64,000 nt of DNA from Phreatobacter sp. GTDB taxonomy: Bacteria > Pseudomonadota > Alphaproteobacteria > Rhizobiales > Phreatobacteraceae. This document shows, piece by piece, positions 53,089 to 63,289 of the stretch. Where the stretch lies: assembly GCF_016793595.1 (NCBI RefSeq), contig NZ_JAEULY010000009.1:310001-374000 (forward strand). The letters are read 5' to 3'. The notes under the pieces were generated by a model. The model was not told the origin of the DNA. It worked only from the letters and a program-made list of their open reading frames with translations, and did not search any database. Within the stretch, counting starts at the first letter, position 1. Each line of letters begins with the position of its first letter. Made by a program: the position numbers and the translations under genes.

Positions 53089-55434
53089 TTGCCCCGCAAG
53101 CCGAAATTCTCCAAGGACGATCCCGACAGCCCCTCGCGCCTGCCGAGCCGCGAGGATGTGCTAGCCTTCATCGCCAGCCAGCCGGGGCGCGTCGGCAAGC
53201 GCGAGATCGCCCGTCATTTCGGCCTGCATGGCGCCGACAAGCAGGCCCTGAAGGCGCTTCTGCGCGACGCGGTGGACGAAGGGCTCGTCACCAAGGGCCG
53301 CGGCAAGGTGGCCAAGCACGGCGCCCTGCCGCCGGTGCTCGTGGTCGATATCGTCAGCCGTGACGCCGACGGCGACCTCGTCGCCTCACCCTCCGAATGG
53401 GACGAGGAGGAGCAAGGCGCGGCTCCCGACATCCTGATCGCCCTGCCCCGCCGTCCGCGCCCCGGCGATCCCGTTCCCGGCCTCGGCGACCGCGCGCTGG
53501 TGCGGATTGCCGATGGCGGCTCGGCGGGGGATGATCCTCGTCCCGTCGCGCGGGTGATGAAGATCCTCGACCGCGGCCGCTCGCGCACCATCGGCGTGTT
53601 CCGCGCCGTGCCCGGCCATGGCGGGCGGCTGATCCCCATCGATAAGAAGAATGTCGGCCGCGAACTCATTATTCCCGACGAGGCCTCGGGCGAGGCGAAG
53701 GACGGCGATCTTGTCGCCGTCGACATTGTCCGCACCTCGCGCTTCGGTCCGCCGGTCGCCAAGGTCCGCGAGCGGCTCGGCAACCTGAAATCGGAGAAGG
53801 CGATCTCGCTCATCGCCCTCGAGGTTCACGGCATTCCTCATGTCTTTCGTGCCGACACGCTGGCGGAGGCAGAGCGCGCGGAACCTGTCAGCCTCGGCAA
53901 GCGCGAGGACTGGCGCAAGTTGCCTCTGGTCACCATCGACCCGGCCGACGCCAAGGACCATGATGACGCGGTCCACGCAGAGCCGGACCCCTCGCCCGAC
54001 AATCCCGGCGGCTTCATCCTGACCATCGCCATTGCCGATGTCGCCGCCTATGTGCGGCCAGGAACCGCGCTCGACCGCGAGGCGGCGATCCGCGGCAACT
54101 CCGTCTATTTCCCGGACCGCGTCGTCCCGATGCTGCCCGAGCGCATCTCCAACGACCTCTGCTCGCTGAAGGCTCGCGAGGACCGGCCGGCCATGGCCTG
54201 CCGGGTGGTGATCCGCGCCGACGGGCGACGCAAGTCGCATTCCTTCCATCGCATTCTGATGCGGTCGGAGGCAAAGCTCGCCTATCAGCAGGCTCAAGGA
54301 GCCATTGACGGCCATACGGACGAGATCACGGAAGGCATCGTCGAGCCGATCCTGAAGCCTCTTTGGGAAGCCTATGCGGCGCTGAAGCGGGCGCGCGACG
54401 ACCGCGAGCCGCTCGATCTCGATTTGCCCGAGCGCAAGATCCTCCTCAAGCCTGACGGCATGGTCGACCGCGTGGTGGTGCCCCGGCGCCTCGATGCCCA
54501 CCGGCTGATCGAGGAGATGATGATCCTCGCCAATGTGTGCGCCGCCGAGACGCTGGAGAAGCACCGCACGCCCTGCATGTATCGCATCCATGACGCGCCG
54601 AGCATGGAGAAGCTGCTGACCCTGAAGGAGTTCCTGAAGACGATGGACATCGCGCTGCCCAAGGCGGCGCTGCTGCGTCCCACGAACTTCAACCAGATCC
54701 TCGCGCGCGCGAAAGGCACCGATTCGACCGAGCTGGTCAGCCAGGTCGTGCTGCGCTCGCAGAGCCAGGCCGAGTACTCGCCGGAAAATATCGGCCATTT
54801 CGGCCTGAACCTGCGCCGTTATGCGCATTTCACCTCGCCGATCCGCCGCTACGCTGACCTCATCGTCCATCGCGGCCTGATCCGCGCGCTCGGCCTCGGA
54901 AACGACGGCCTGCCGGACGGACAGGCGGCCTCCCTCGCCGAGATCGCGGCCGAGATATCGGCGGCCGAGCGGCGCGCCATGGCCGCCGAGCGCGAAACCA
55001 TCGACCGGTTGATCGCGGCCCATCTCGCCGACCGTGTCGGCGACATTTTCGGCGCCCGCATCTCGGGAATGACCCGCTCCGGCCTGTTCGTGAAGCTGGA
55101 CGACACGGGCGCGGACGGCTTTGTGCCGGCCTCCACCATCGGCGGCGACTATTTCCGCTACGAGGAGGGCCTGCAGGCGCTCGTCGGCACCCGCACCGGC
55201 GAGACATACCGGCTCGGCGACACGGTGACGGTCAAACTGGTCGAGGCCGCGCCGGTCGCCGGAGCCCTGCGTTTCGAACTGATGAGCGATGGCCGCGCCG
55301 GGGTTGCGCGACAGGGGCGCGAGGGGCAAATACGCCGCAGCAGGCGCGACGACGGCTTTTCTGACGGGCGGCGCGCGCGGCCGGGTGACCGGCCGTCCAA
55401 ACCACCGTGGAAAAAGAAGGGCCGCAAGAAATGA
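53089..55434 (+). CDS. rnr: ribonuclease R
   Basis: A 781-residue 3'-5' exoribonuclease of the RNB family that degrades structured RNA. An N-terminal winged helix (FIASQPGRVGKREIARHFGL) and cold-shock-like domains precede the RNB catalytic part: TIDPADAKDHDDAVHAEP (metal-binding Asp residues, near 285), GNSVYFPDRVVPMLPERISNDLCSLK, and HFTSPIRRYADLIVHR. It ends with an S1 domain and a basic tail. The start is a TTG, 96 bp after topA. A hairpin with weak T tract (GGCGGC-CCT-GCCGCC) lies in the gap. Confidence 0.95.
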   Translation: MPRKPKFSKDDPDSPSRLPSREDVLAFIASQPGRVGKREIARHFGLHGADKQALKALLRDAVDEGLVTKGRGKVAKHGALPPVLVVDIVSRDADGDLVASPSEWDEEEQGAAPDILIALPRRPRPGDPVPGLGDRALVRIADGGSAGDDPRPVARVMKILDRGRSRTIGVFRAVPGHGGRLIPIDKKNVGRELIIPDEASGEAKDGDLVAVDIVRTSRFGPPVAKVRERLGNLKSEKAISLIALEVHGIPHVFRADTLAEAERAEPVSLGKREDWRKLPLVTIDPADAKDHDDAVHAEPDPSPDNPGGFILTIAIADVAAYVRPGTALDREAAIRGNSVYFPDRVVPMLPERISNDLCSLKAREDRPAMACRVVIRADGRRKSHSFHRILMRSEAKLAYQQAQGAIDGHTDEITEGIVEPILKPLWEAYAALKRARDDREPLDLDLPERKILLKPDGMVDRVVVPRRLDAHRLIEEMMILANVCAAETLEKHRTPCMYRIHDAPSMEKLLTLKEFLKTMDIALPKAALLRPTNFNQILARAKGTDSTELVSQVVLRSQSQAEYSPENIGHFGLNLRRYAHFTSPIRRYADLIVHRGLIRALGLGNDGLPDGQAASLAEIAAEISAAERRAMAAERETIDRLIAAHLADRVGDIFGARISGMTRSGLFVKLDDTGADGFVPASTIGGDYFRYEEGLQALVGTRTGETYRLGDTVTVKLVEAAPVAGALRFELMSDGRAGVARQGREGQIRRSRRDDGFSDGRRARPGDRPSKPPWKKKGRKK

Positions 55435-55904
55435 GCGTCCAGATTCTGCATGGCCAACCGATCGAGCAACCGGCGGAGCAGCCGGCCCGCGATCTCTGGC
55501 AAGCCGTCCGGCGCGGCATGATGTGCCGCTGCCCGGCCTGCGGTCAGGGCCACCTTTTCACCTCCTACCTGAAGGTCGCGCCCGCCTGCGACCATTGTGG
55601 CGAAGTGCTGTCCCATCACCGCGCGGACGACGCGCCGCCCTATCTGACGATCATGGTCGTCGGCCACATCGTCGTGCCCATGCTGATGTGGCTGGAGCTG
55701 CGCTATCAGCCGGAATTGTGGATCCACTTCGTTCTCTGGCTGCCGCTGACCCTCATCATGTCGCTGGCCATGCTCCCGCCGATCAAGGGAGCCGTCGTCG
55801 GCTATCAATGGGCCCTGCGCATGCACGGCTTCGATGAGCACAGCGCCGAAGCCGACGAAGACCGCAAGCTCGCCAACCCCGCCAAGGCAGTTATTCCCGC
55901 ATGA
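55431..55904 (+). CDS. DUF983 membrane protein
   Basis: A 157-residue protein with a Cys-rich N-terminal zinc-ribbon-like part (MCRCPACGQGHLF ... CDHCGEVL) and two to three hydrophobic helices (YLTIMVVGHIVVPMLMWLEL, WIHFVLWLPLTLIMSLAML), the DUF983 family. Its function is unknown. The ATG overlaps the rnr stop (ATGA), and its own end overlaps the Nudix start, so rnr-DUF983-Nudix are translationally coupled. Confidence 0.9.
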   Translation: MSVQILHGQPIEQPAEQPARDLWQAVRRGMMCRCPACGQGHLFTSYLKVAPACDHCGEVLSHHRADDAPPYLTIMVVGHIVVPMLMWLELRYQPELWIHFVLWLPLTLIMSLAMLPPIKGAVVGYQWALRMHGFDEHSAEADEDRKLANPAKAVIPA

Positions 55905-56647
55905 GCGACAAGGGTGTCGCGCTCGCCGAGCGCCTGACCAAGACCGAACGCGAGCAGCGCTGGGCCAACCAGAAGCCGGTCGATGCCGCGACCCTCATCC
56001 TCATCGACCGGACGGCGAGCAAGCCGAAGGTGCTGATGGGCAAGCGCCGCGACGACCTCAAATTCATGCCCGGCAAGTTCGTCTTCCCCGGCGGCCGACG
56101 CGATCCCGACGACCGCGCCATGCCGGTCTATGGCACGCTCGACGATCGGGCGCAGGCCCGGCTCATGGCACGCGTCCAGCGCCCCTCCATGTCGCGGGCC
56201 CGCTCGCTGGCGCTCACGGCCATCCGCGAGACCTGCGAGGAAACCGGCCTGCTGCTCGGCACCCGCGACGCCGGCAAGCCGGAATCCGTGCCGAAGGGTT
56301 GGGAGGCTTTCGCCGAACATGGCGTCTTCCCCGATCTCGAATCGCTCCACTTCGTCGCCCGCGCGATCACCCCGCCGCGACGGCCCAAGCGGTTCGACAC
56401 ACGCTTCTTCGCTTGCGACGCCGACAAGATCGTCCACCGGCTTGAAGGCGTGGTCGGTCCGCATGCGGAGCTGACCGAGCTGAAATGGCTGACCCTCGAG
56501 GAAGCCCTCAAGGAAGATCTCCCGACCATCACGACGGTGGTGCTGGAGGAACTGGGCGAGCGTATCGCCAAGGGGTTCTCGCCGCTGCTGCCGGTGCCGT
56601 TCTATTTCATGGTTCGCAAGGAATTCCGGCGCGAGCTGATCGACTAG
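55901..56647 (+). CDS. Nudix hydrolase
   Basis: A 248-residue pyrophosphohydrolase family protein. The Nudix box is split by a loop: FVFPGGRRDPDD early, then ALTAIRETCEETGLLLG, with REx2EE and following Gly. An insert of about 45 residues between the first Gly and the RE motif is typical of the long alphaproteobacterial members, which resemble human NUDT19 type. The ATG overlaps the DUF983 stop. Confidence 0.9.
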   Translation: MSDKGVALAERLTKTEREQRWANQKPVDAATLILIDRTASKPKVLMGKRRDDLKFMPGKFVFPGGRRDPDDRAMPVYGTLDDRAQARLMARVQRPSMSRARSLALTAIRETCEETGLLLGTRDAGKPESVPKGWEAFAEHGVFPDLESLHFVARAITPPRRPKRFDTRFFACDADKIVHRLEGVVGPHAELTELKWLTLEEALKEDLPTITTVVLEELGERIAKGFSPLLPVPFYFMVRKEFRRELID

Positions 56648-56694
56648 ATTACCGCGAATTCATTTGAGCCCGTCCCGGCTCCCCTCCTAACTAA

Positions 56695-56709
56695 TGCGTC
56701 AGAATGACG
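56695..56709. repeat. inverted repeat GCGTCA-GAA-TGACGC before the PepSY gene
   Basis: A 15-bp hyphenated palindrome, 22 bp before the ATG of the PepSY gene and just after a gap of 47 bp from the Nudix stop. There is no T tract. The position fits an operator or a weak hairpin. Confidence 0.4.
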
Positions 56710-56731
56710 CGTTCTGCGCGAGGGGGAGCCG

Positions 56732-57658
56732 ATGTGGAAGCCGTGGCTGTTGAGGCTCCATCGCTGGGTGACGCTGGTTTTCGCCGTCCCGCTGGCAGTG
56801 ATCGTGCTCAGCGGTCTCGTTCTGTCGTTCGAACCGGTTGCTCAGATCGCTTCCAGCGCCCCTGGTTCGCTCACCCTCGCAATGGTCGAGAATGTGCTTG
56901 CCCGCCATGATCCCGAGGGTAAGGCCCGCGCGCTCGCATTCCGCAGCTACGAGAACCGCCTGTCCATCGGCGGCGTGCGACCGGACGACACGATTGATGT
57001 CGATATCCGCACAGGCGCGGAGCTGACCGAGGACGGCGCGGCCTCCAACCTGTTCTATTATTCCCGCGTCCTGCACGAGACGCTGATGCTGGACCTCGGC
57101 TGGCTGGTCCATATCTCGACCATGGCCATGCTGCTGCTGGTCGTGCTCGGCATTGCCATGGGATGGCCGCGTCTGGCCAACTCCCTGTCGGGCTGGCACA
57201 AGGCGACAGCCTGGTTTCTGCTGCCGCTGCTGGTGCTCTCGCCATTGACGGGCCTGTTCCTCGCATGGGGCATCAGTTTCGCGGGCACTACGGCCAGCCG
57301 GGCGGAGCCGCTCGCCGTCGCCGAAGCCGTCCGCGTCATCGGGACGCAGCACGACCTCTCGAATCTCGTCTGGCTACGTGGGCGTGGCGGGCGGCTGCTC
57401 GCACGCCTCATCGTCAATGGCGAGTACCGCGTTCATGCCGTCACACGCTCGGGTCTTGAGCCGGCATCGCGCAACTGGCCGCGCCTGCTGCATGAAGGGA
57501 ATTTCGCGGGCGTCTGGTCAGGGCTGATGAACGTGGTCATTTCCATCGCCTTCGTCGCGCTGATGACGACGGGCCTGCTCATCTGGGCGCGGCGGCGCTT
57601 CCGAAGGCGGCCGCAGCGGACGCGGACGCAACAGACCACCGGACCCATGGCCGCCTGA
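56732..57658 (+). CDS. PepSY-associated transmembrane protein
   Basis: A 308-residue membrane protein. It opens with the family motif LLRLHRWVTLVFAVPLAVIVLSGLVLSFEP (first helix), then an extracytoplasmic PepSY-like region, LHETLMLDLGWLVHISTMAMLLLVVLGIAMGWPR (second helix, with His-Thr-like LHE), WHKATAWFLLPLLVLSPLTGLFLAWG, and a final helix near residue 275. Such proteins are often linked to siderophore or metal reduction. The ATG follows GGGGGAG. Confidence 0.85.
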   Translation: MWKPWLLRLHRWVTLVFAVPLAVIVLSGLVLSFEPVAQIASSAPGSLTLAMVENVLARHDPEGKARALAFRSYENRLSIGGVRPDDTIDVDIRTGAELTEDGAASNLFYYSRVLHETLMLDLGWLVHISTMAMLLLVVLGIAMGWPRLANSLSGWHKATAWFLLPLLVLSPLTGLFLAWGISFAGTTASRAEPLAVAEAVRVIGTQHDLSNLVWLRGRGGRLLARLIVNGEYRVHAVTRSGLEPASRNWPRLLHEGNFAGVWSGLMNVVISIAFVALMTTGLLIWARRRFRRRPQRTRTQQTTGPMAA

Positions 57659-57729
57659 TCGTCCGCCTGACAGACCTGCCGTCGTCCGCCTTGTCATGAT
57701 GACGTCGCCGCGCCATGTGAGGCGGCCTC

Positions 57730-58908
57730 ATGACCGCATCAATCTCGCCTGCCGAAGCCTTCTCCCGCGACCGCGTCGTCTCCATCGCCGCAGCCATCGC
57801 ATGCATCGTGGCGGTGGGCATCGGCCTGTCGCTGTCGATTCCGCTCCTGTCCTTCGCACTCGACGCCAAGGGCGCGTCGCGAACGCTGATCGGGATCAAC
57901 ACCGCCATGGGCGGCATCGCGACAGTCGCCTGCGCTCCGTTCATTTCCGGCTGGGCGCGCCGCTTCGGTATGCAGGCCGTGCTCAGCGCGGCGATCGCGC
58001 TCGGCGTGGTGTCGTTGCTGGCCTTCCAGGTGGCGGAGCCGATCTGGCTCTGGTTCCCCCTGCGCTTCATCCTCGGCGCGGCCCTGGCCGTGCTCTTCGT
58101 CCTATCGGAATACTGGATCAACGCCGCCGCACCTGAAGGCCGCCGCGGCCTGGTGCTGGGGGCCTATGCGACCGCGCTCTCCGTCGGCTTCGCCACCGGC
58201 CCGCAGGTCCTGGCGCTGGTCGGGACGTCGGGGCCGCTGCCCTATTTCACCGGCGCCGCCCTGTTCGCACTGGCGGCATTGCCCGTCCTGTTCGCCGGCG
58301 GCAGGGCTCCGGCCATCGAGGACCATCCCTCGACCGGCGTCATGAGCTTCCTGTGGGCGGCGCCCGCGGGCACGCTCGCCGCCCTCGCCTTCGGCGCGGC
58401 CGAAACGGGCGCCATCGCACTGCTGCCGCTCTACGGCATGGCGATCGGTCTCGACGCCATGGGCGCGGTGTCGCTCATCTCGGCCTTCGTTCTCGGCAAC
58501 GTGCTGTTCCAGATCCCCATCGGCCTCGTCGCCGACCGCGTCGACCGCCGATGGGTCCTGCTGTGCTGCGCGACGATCGGCGCGGTCGGCATGGCCGCCA
58601 TGGCGTTGCTGCCGCTGTCGAAGGTCGGGCTGATGGCGCTCCTGTTCCTGTGGGGCGGCATCGTCACTGGGCTTTACACGGTTGGCCTCGCGCATCTCGG
58701 TAGCCGGTTCCGCGGCGCGGACCTCGCCCAGGCCAACGCCGCCTTCGTCGTGATGTATTCGATCGGCCTGATCGTCGGCCCGCCAATGGCGGGCGCCGGC
58801 ATGGATCTCTGGCCGCCGCACGGCATGCCCGCGACGCTCGCGGTGCTGTTCCTCGCCTATCTCGCCGTGGTGCTCGGCCGGATGATCGTGCTGCGCAAGC
58901 CGGTGTGA
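57730..58908 (+). CDS. MFS transporter
   Basis: A 392-residue protein with about 12 hydrophobic helices. The loop 2-3 region reads GINTAMGGIATVACAPFISGWARRFG, and the second-half counterpart reads FQIPIGLVADRVDRRWVLLCC (D-R-x-x-R motif of MFS). It resembles the YcaD-type family. The substrate is unknown. It lies 71 bp after the PepSY gene in the same direction and is convergent with glmS. Confidence 0.88.
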   Translation: MTASISPAEAFSRDRVVSIAAAIACIVAVGIGLSLSIPLLSFALDAKGASRTLIGINTAMGGIATVACAPFISGWARRFGMQAVLSAAIALGVVSLLAFQVAEPIWLWFPLRFILGAALAVLFVLSEYWINAAAPEGRRGLVLGAYATALSVGFATGPQVLALVGTSGPLPYFTGAALFALAALPVLFAGGRAPAIEDHPSTGVMSFLWAAPAGTLAALAFGAAETGAIALLPLYGMAIGLDAMGAVSLISAFVLGNVLFQIPIGLVADRVDRRWVLLCCATIGAVGMAAMALLPLSKVGLMALLFLWGGIVTGLYTVGLAHLGSRFRGADLAQANAAFVVMYSIGLIVGPPMAGAGMDLWPPHGMPATLAVLFLAYLAVVLGRMIVLRKPV

Positions 58909-58912
58909 AGCG

Positions 58913-60739
58913 TCACTCCACAGTTACGCTCTTGGCGAGATTGCGCGGCTGGTCGACATCCGTGCCCATCTCCACCGCCGTGTGATAGGCGAGCAACTGG
59001 ATCGGCACCGAATAGACCAGCGGCGCGATGGTCGCGGGCACGTCCGGCACGACAATGGTCGCGACCGTCTCGACTTCCGCGTGCTCGGCGCCCTTCTCGT
59101 CGGTAATGAGAATGATCTGGCCGCCGCGCGCCGCCACTTCCTGCATGTTCGAGACGGTCTTCTCGTAGACCTTGTCGTGCGGCGCGATGACCACGACCGG
59201 CATGGTCTCGTCGATCAGCGCGATGGGCCCGTGTTTCAGCTCGCCCGCCGCATAACCTTCGGCGTGGATGTAGGAGAGTTCCTTCAACTTCAGCGCGCCT
59301 TCGAGCGCGATGGGATAGGATGTGCCGCGGCCGAGATAGAGCACGTCGCGCGCCTTCGACAGCGCCTTGGCGATGCCGGAAATGTGCTCCTCCAGCTTCA
59401 GCGCCTCGTTCATGTAGCGCGGCGCCTCCATCATGGCGCGCACCAGCTTGTCCTCCTCGTCGGGCTTGACGAAGCCGCGCGCCTTGCCGGCGGCAATGGC
59501 GAGCGAGGCGAGCACCGCGAGCTGGCAGGTGAAGGCCTTGGTGGAGGCGACGCCGATCTCCGGCCCGCCCAGCGTCGGCATGACGATGTGGCTCTCGCGG
59601 GCGATGGTCGAAGTCGGCACGTTGACCACCGCCAGCACGTGCTGGCCGTTTTCCTTGGCGTAGCGCAGCGATGCCAGGGTGTCGGCGGTCTCGCCGGACT
59701 GCGAGACCACGATCATCAGGCCGCCCGGCACCATCGGCGTCTCGCGGTAGCGGAACTCCGAGGCGATATCGATGTCGACCTGGATGCGCGCGAAACGCTC
59801 GAACCAGTATTTGGCGGTGAGCCCGGCGAGATAGGCCGTGCCGCAGGCGGCAATCGAGATGCGCGGCAGCGCCGACCAGTCGAACGGCAGGTCGGCGGGC
59901 AGGCGCACCTTGCCGCTGGCCATGTCGAGGTAATGCGCCGTGGTGCGCGCCACGACCTCGGGCTGCTCGTAGATTTCCTTGAGCATGAAATGCTTGTGGT
60001 TGCCCTTGTCGACCAGGAAGGCCGTCGCTGAGGAGCGGATCACCGGCCGCTGCACCACATGACCCATCTCGTCGCGAATCTCGACGGAAGTGCGGTCGAG
60101 GATCGCCCAGTCGCCCTCTTCGAGATAGGCCACGGCGGAGGTGAAGGGCGCCAGCGCGATGGCGTCGGAGCCGAGATACATCTCGCCCTCGCCATAGCCG
60201 ACCGCCAGCGGCGAGCCCTTGCGGGCGCCGATCAGCAGGTTCTCGTTACCCTCGAAGACGAAGGCGAGCGCAAAGGCTCCGCGCAGGCGCGGCAGCACCG
60301 CTCCCACGGCATCGGCCGGACTCTTGCCCGACTTCATCTCGTGCCCGACCAGATGCGCCACCGTCTCGGTATCGGTCTGGGTGGAGAAGACCACGCCTTT
60401 GGCTTCCAGCTCCTGCCGAAGCTCGCGGAAATTCTCGATGATGCCGTTATGGACCACCGCCACGCCTTCCGAGGCGTGGGGATGGGCATTGGTCTCGGTC
60501 GGGGCGCCATGGGTCGCCCAGCGGGTGTGTCCAATGCCGATGGTTCCTGCCAGCGGCGCCTTGGCGAGGGCCGCCTCCAGGTTGCGCAGCTTGCCCTCCG
60601 CGCGCCGGCGCGTGAGCACGCCACCCTCGAGCGTGGCGACGCCCGCCGAGTCGTAGCCGCGATATTCGAGCCGCTTCAGGCTGTCGACGAGCTGGCCCGC
60701 GACGGGCTCCTTGCCGAGGATGCCGATGATCCCGCACAT
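58913..60739 (-). CDS. glmS: glutamine-fructose-6-phosphate aminotransferase
   Basis: A 608-residue enzyme that makes glucosamine-6-phosphate from fructose-6-phosphate and glutamine. The start MCGIIGILG provides the N-terminal Cys nucleophile, which fixes the ATG at 60739. The glutaminase part continues GYDSAGVATL and HTRWATHGAPTETNAHPH. The two SIS domains hold SIAACGTAYLAGL and VSQSGETADTLASLRYAKE, and the C-terminus is NLAKSVTVE. No ribozyme is seen upstream. It lies downstream of glmU in the same pathway, 185 bp away. Confidence 0.96.
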   Translation of the reverse strand: MCGIIGILGKEPVAGQLVDSLKRLEYRGYDSAGVATLEGGVLTRRRAEGKLRNLEAALAKAPLAGTIGIGHTRWATHGAPTETNAHPHASEGVAVVHNGIIENFRELRQELEAKGVVFSTQTDTETVAHLVGHEMKSGKSPADAVGAVLPRLRGAFALAFVFEGNENLLIGARKGSPLAVGYGEGEMYLGSDAIALAPFTSAVAYLEEGDWAILDRTSVEIRDEMGHVVQRPVIRSSATAFLVDKGNHKHFMLKEIYEQPEVVARTTAHYLDMASGKVRLPADLPFDWSALPRISIAACGTAYLAGLTAKYWFERFARIQVDIDIASEFRYRETPMVPGGLMIVVSQSGETADTLASLRYAKENGQHVLAVVNVPTSTIARESHIVMPTLGGPEIGVASTKAFTCQLAVLASLAIAAGKARGFVKPDEEDKLVRAMMEAPRYMNEALKLEEHISGIAKALSKARDVLYLGRGTSYPIALEGALKLKELSYIHAEGYAAGELKHGPIALIDETMPVVVIAPHDKVYEKTVSNMQEVAARGGQIILITDEKGAEHAEVETVATIVVPDVPATIAPLVYSVPIQLLAYHTAVEMGTDVDQPRNLAKSVTVE

Positions 60740-60924
60740 GCGCTTTGGCTCCAATCCGCCCCGAATCCGCTTGGGTAATAAGCGATCCAGCGTCAAAGGG
60801 GGTTTAACGGCGGGCAGATGCCGCCGGGAAATGAAATGCTGTGACGATATGAGACAGGCCGGTTGCAGCGGCGCGCAAGGGCCGATCGAAGGATGAATAC
60901 CCCGCACGAGGCATTGCGGAAATC

Positions 60925-62304
60925 TCAGGCCTTCCCGGCGGCTTCCTTCGCCTTGCGCTCCGCCCGCCGCACCTTGTTGGAGCGGATCTTCTCCGCACCC
61001 CGGCCCGGCAGCGCCGCCTGTCGCGGCCGGCCGAAGGCGAGCGCGCCGTCCGCGACGTCCTGCGTGATCGTGGAGCCGGCCGCGACCAGCACCTCGTCGC
61101 CGATGGTCAGCGGCGCGACCAGCGTCGAGTTCGAGCCGACGAAGACGTCGCGGCCGATGACGGTCGGGTTCTTGTCCGCGCCGTCGAAATTGCAGGTGAT
61201 GGTGCCCGCGCCGATATTGGTCCCCGCCCCGACGGTGGCGTCGCCGAGATAGGCGAGATGATTGGCTTCCGCCTTGGCGCCCATCGAGGTCCGATTCACC
61301 TCGACGAAATTGCCGATATGCACGCCCTCCCCGATCCGGCTCTTCGGGCGGATGCGGGCGAAGGGTCCGACCGTTGCGGCCTTCGCGATATGGCAGCCGG
61401 CGAGATGCGAATAGGCGCGGATGGTGACCTCGTCCTCGACGGTAACGCCGGTGCCGACGACAATGTGCGGCTCGAGCACCACGTCCCGCCCGAATGCCGT
61501 GTCGAAGGCGAGGAACACCGTTTCGGGCGCGGCCATGGTCACGCCGGCGCGCATCGCGGCGTCGCGCAGGCGCACCTGCATGATCGTTTCCGCCGCCGCC
61601 AGCTGCACACGGTCGTTAACGCCGTGGACGTCCTCCTCCGCCGCGGTGACGAAGGCGGCGCGCAGGCCCATGTTCCGGGCGATCGCCACGGCGTCGGTGA
61701 GGTAATACTCGCCCTTGGCATTGGCATTACCGATCCATTTCAGGATCTCGACGGCATAGGCGCCCGAAAGCGCCATCAGCCCGCCATTGCACAGCGTGAT
61801 GGCGCGCTGCTCCTCGCTCGCCTCGCGTTCCTCGACGATGGCGAGCAGCGCGCCGCCCTCCACCACCAGCCGGCCATAGCCGAAGGGATCGGCCGCCTCG
61901 AATCCGAGCGCCACCACAGCCGCACCCTCGGCAAGGCCGGCGCGAAGCTTTGCGAAGGTATCGGCTGTCACCAGCGGCGTATCACCGAACGCAACGATCA
62001 CGTCATCGAACCCGCGCGCCAGCACCTCCTCGGCATGCAGCACCGCATGGGCGGTACCGAGCCGTTCGGACTGCACATGCACCGAGGCGTCGGGAACCAG
62101 CCGCCGCGCCTCGGCGGCGACATCCTCGCGACCTGGCCCGACGACGACAGCCGCCGCCGTGCCGCCCGCGTCGGAAACCGCCCGGAGGACGTGGCCGAGC
62201 ATGGAGAGGCCCGCGACCTCGTGGAGGACCTTGGGCTTGGCGGACTTCATCCGCGTGCCCTCGCCCGCCGCGAGCACGATGGAAAGGCAGGTGCGTTCGG
62301 TCAT
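60925..62304 (-). CDS. glmU: bifunctional UDP-N-acetylglucosamine pyrophosphorylase/glucosamine-1-phosphate N-acetyltransferase
   Basis: A 459-residue enzyme making UDP-GlcNAc. The N-terminal uridyltransferase motif is SIVLAAGEGTRMKSAKPKVLHEVAG. The C-terminal left-handed beta helix has hexapeptide repeats (VGTGVTVEDEVTIRAYSHLAG) and the acetyltransferase motif YLGDATVGAGTNIGAGTITCNFDGADKNPT. The length is standard. With glmS it supplies cell-wall and LPS precursors; kdsA is 36 bp upstream. Confidence 0.96.
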   Translation of the reverse strand: MTERTCLSIVLAAGEGTRMKSAKPKVLHEVAGLSMLGHVLRAVSDAGGTAAAVVVGPGREDVAAEARRLVPDASVHVQSERLGTAHAVLHAEEVLARGFDDVIVAFGDTPLVTADTFAKLRAGLAEGAAVVALGFEAADPFGYGRLVVEGGALLAIVEEREASEEQRAITLCNGGLMALSGAYAVEILKWIGNANAKGEYYLTDAVAIARNMGLRAAFVTAAEEDVHGVNDRVQLAAAETIMQVRLRDAAMRAGVTMAAPETVFLAFDTAFGRDVVLEPHIVVGTGVTVEDEVTIRAYSHLAGCHIAKAATVGPFARIRPKSRIGEGVHIGNFVEVNRTSMGAKAEANHLAYLGDATVGAGTNIGAGTITCNFDGADKNPTVIGRDVFVGSNSTLVAPLTIGDEVLVAAGSTITQDVADGALAFGRPRQAALPGRGAEKIRSNKVRRAERKAKEAAGKA

Positions 62305-62340
62305 GGACGAATCCGATTCGGAGGCCGCTGGATTGTGGGC

Positions 62341-63186
62341 TCAGGCGATGCCCTTCGCCAGACGGTCGAAGGCGACGAGGGTCTTGAGCAGACCCTCCAT
62401 CTCCCTCAGCGGCACCATGTTCGGCCCATCGGACGGCGCCTTGTCCGGGTCCGGATGCGTCTCGATGAACAGGCCGGCGACGCCGACCGCCACCGCCGCG
62501 CGCGCGAGAATCGGCACATATTCGCGCTGGCCGCCCGAGGACGAGCCCTTGCCGCCCGGCTGCTGCACCGAATGGGTGGCGTCGAAGATCACCGGCGCGC
62601 CGGTCGTCTCGGCCATGATCGGCAGCGCCCGCATATCGGAGACCAGCGTGTTGTAGCCGAAGGACGCGCCGCGCTCAGTCACCATGACGTTGGGATTGCC
62701 GGCCTCCGTCACCTTGGCGGCGACATTCGCCATGTCCCACGGCGCGAGGAACTGGCCCTTCTTGACATTCACTGCCCGACCGGTCTTCGCAGCTGCGACC
62801 AGAAGGTCGGTCTGGCGGCACAGGAAGGCCGGAATCTGCAGGATATCGACCACCTCGGCGACCGGCGCGCACTGCTCGATCTCGTGGATGTCGGTGACGA
62901 CCGGCAGGCCGAGCGTCTCCTTCACCTCGGCAAAGATCGGCATGGCCGCCTTCAGGCCGATGCCGCGCGAGGACTTTCCGGACGTGCGGTTGGCCTTGTC
63001 GAAGGACGACTTGTAGACAAGCCCGATACCGGTCCTCTGCGTGATTTCCTTGAGCGCCGAGGCCACCTCCAGCGCGTGCGCGCGGCTCTCCATGGCGCAG
63101 GGGCCGGCGATCAGGGCCAGCGGCAGGCGATTGCCGAAGCTGACGCCACCGACGGAAACGGTGGCCTGTTCAAGGGCTGCAATCAC
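62341..63186 (-). CDS. kdsA: 3-deoxy-8-phosphooctulonate (KDO8P) synthase
   Basis: A 281-residue aldolase that condenses arabinose-5-phosphate and phosphoenolpyruvate for LPS. It has [84 protein letters not shown], and [14 protein letters not shown]. The GTG at 63186 follows GGAG and gives the expected length; a longer frame to 63261 is unlikely. It lies upstream of glmU on the same strand. Confidence 0.94.
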   Translation of the reverse strand: MIAALEQATVSVGGVSFGNRLPLALIAGPCAMESRAHALEVASALKEITQRTGIGLVYKSSFDKANRTSGKSSRGIGLKAAMPIFAEVKETLGLPVVTDIHEIEQCAPVAEVVDILQIPAFLCRQTDLLVAAAKTGRAVNVKKGQFLAPWDMANVAAKVTEAGNPNVMVTERGASFGYNTLVSDMRALPIMAETTGAPVIFDATHSVQQPGGKGSSSGGQREYVPILARAAVAVGVAGLFIETHPDPDKAPSDGPNMVPLREMEGLLKTLVAFDRLAKGIA

Positions 63187-63289
63187 GGCTGTCGATCTCC
63201 TGCCGGCCCGGCGGGCGGCTCCGGAAACGGGCCTTCTGGCAGACCCGCCCCTTGCGATCAACCCGAGATGGGGCTTGGGGCCGCTGCGA